From: Hypomesus transpacificus
Taxonomy: Eukaryota > Chordata > Actinopteri > Osmeriformes > Osmeridae
Direction of reading: 5' to 3'
DNA length: 64,000 nt
Assembly: GCF_021917145.1 (NCBI RefSeq)
Contig: NW_025813732.1
Coordinates: 62,001-126,000, forward strand
The notes below the pieces were generated by a model that was not told where the DNA came from, made no database searches, and saw only the letters and a program-made list of their open reading frames with translations. This document shows, piece by piece, positions 63,001 to 64,000 of this stretch; the stretch's first letter is position 1, and each line of letters begins with the position of its first letter. The position numbers were made by a program, and so were the translations under genes.

Positions 63001-64000
63001 CGTCTTTCGTTTTCCGAGGGGCTGATGAAAGCCTGCTTGCTGTTGTGTGTGAAGTGTCAAATGTTTGGCAAGGTGTTCTGGGTGAGATCAGAGGTGGCTA
63101 TGATAACATGTGTTGGGTAAGACCCAGAGGACAATCTCTGAACACATTAATCTCTCTACAGATCTCATAAATGACTCTGAATGGAGTCCCACAGTATAAC
63201 CCCCCCCCCCCCCTCCGCCCAGTGCTTTCTGACAAGCAACGGATCCCATTATGTAAATCTTCTGTTATGCAGTACAGTCTGTTGTGTTGCTTAAAGTCCT
63301 GGTGCAAGGCTAAGGCGTTTGCAGTTTTTTTTTGCATGTCAATTCATCACCCATAAAATGTGTTCTGCGACTATGTGAAAAACATAAAAAACAAGCATGA
63401 AAGCATCAAACCACACATGGCAGGATTGTATGACACTGGGAAGATACTGCATTATTTAGGAGTCAGGGGAGGCATTTAATTTAAACCCTCAGACAGACTG
63501 TTGAAAGGCATCAAGGTTTAGAAATGTGTACAATCCCAGTGTTCTTTGGTGAATTGTCCCTTGTTTTCATCAGAGGATTAAAAAAGGCTACCGAATGCAG
63601 TGTGCACCTGGGAAAGAAATGTCAGGCGTTCTTTTTTCTTGACAGTGAATCAAACGAGCCAAAGTAAAAAGGGGTCTGACCAATGAGGGATTTCAACATA
63701 ACTATGAATTAACTGGATTGGCTGTCAAGTGTTCACGGGAAGTCCGTTTAGAAATGCTGAAGGTAACAGTGATAGTTGTTGAAAGGGGTATTTGGCAAAG
63801 CGTGTATGTATGAGTTATGTAAGTAATCCAGCTGGGTGAGAACGAACATGGAGGTGACATCCTCATAATTCAGAATTCGGTGAATTGTCACATGGACCAG
63901 GGTGAGTTCAGTGGTGTGCATGAATGCACTTTCGTACAAAAAGTCATTCTGAACTTCAGTGACTTTTGAAGTTTGAAACTGTACATGAGTGATGAAGTGG
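57060..64000. other. Gene-poor region right of grxcr2
   Basis: Nearly 7 kb without a supported exon on either strand. It includes a C24/CA repeat (59443-59487), G and C runs (59625, 63200) and a transposon-like direct-repeat segment (58652-59015). Non-repetitive blocks near 60850-61090 and 62700-63060 might be conserved non-coding DNA. No PRELID2, SH3RF2 or POU4F3 coding exon was recognised. Confidence 0.45.
58652..59015. mobile_element. Possible degenerate DNA transposon with internal direct repeats
   Basis: The segment opens CAGGGTTCTCAAGCCTCACG, and an imperfect inverted match (CTGAGAATGG) occurs at its far end. Two diverged copies of a unit of about 45 bases containing GCATTTCAGCC and ACGCTCTCACG lie near 58683 and 58937. 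No target duplication was found, so assignment to hAT is tentative. Confidence 0.35.

Overview
This is nuclear DNA from a ray-finned fish, almost certainly a teleost. The genes are split into many short exons with GT-AG introns, often only 80-150 bases long. Several encode unmistakable vertebrate proteins. The spacers carry teleost-type SINEs, hAT and Tc1-like transposon remnants and a very high load of GT, CT and CA microsatellites. The species cannot be fixed from the sequence. The small introns and extreme short-repeat density suggest a compact, repeat-studded genome.

Seven genes are visible and all lie on the + strand. In order they are: serpinh1 (HSP47, collagen chaperone of the ER, 1119-2791); an unrecognised gene with a mostly single-exon coding region (5393-6184); the kiaa1191/p33MONOX orthologue (9638-12007); scaf4 (CID + RS + RRM regulator of RNA polymerase II termination, 13671-22946); lars1 (cytosolic leucyl-tRNA synthetase, 32 coding exons, 24231-37312); plac8l1 (PLAC8/cornifelin family, 38898-40406); and grxcr2 (hair-bundle cysteine-rich protein, 53426-56389). 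I rebuilt each spliced frame by hand. The exon lengths sum to multiples of three and give 410, 320, 1188, 1176, 181 and 244 residues for serpinh1, kiaa1191, scaf4, lars1, plac8l1 and grxcr2. These lengths are close to what I recall for the human proteins.

The left half (1-24 kb) joins genes that lie on different human chromosomes (SERPINH1 11q, KIAA1191 5q35, SCAF4 21q). The right half (24-56 kb) keeps the human 5q32 neighbourhood LARS1-PLAC8L1-GRXCR2, but I find no SH3RF2 in the 13 kb between plac8l1 and grxcr2. The genes do not form a pathway. The block 41-53 kb and the tail 57-64 kb hold no gene I can support. They carry repeats, transposon remnants and a few stretches that may be conserved non-coding DNA.

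No new multi-gene system is apparent. The most interesting signals are: (1) a probable GC-AG first intron in lars1 that leaves only two codons on exon 1; (2) an in-frame 24-base minisatellite in scaf4 coding an eight-residue charged repeat; (3) strand-biased microsatellites at splice sites, with GT/CT tracts against 3' splice sites and CA tracts just after 5' splice sites; (4) a young hAT insertion with an 8-base target duplication nested in an older element inside scaf4; (5) an unplaced gene at 5.4-6.2 kb with its own TATA box, upstream ORF and polyA signal. All exon calls come from reading the sequence and remembered protein families, without alignment or RNA evidence.
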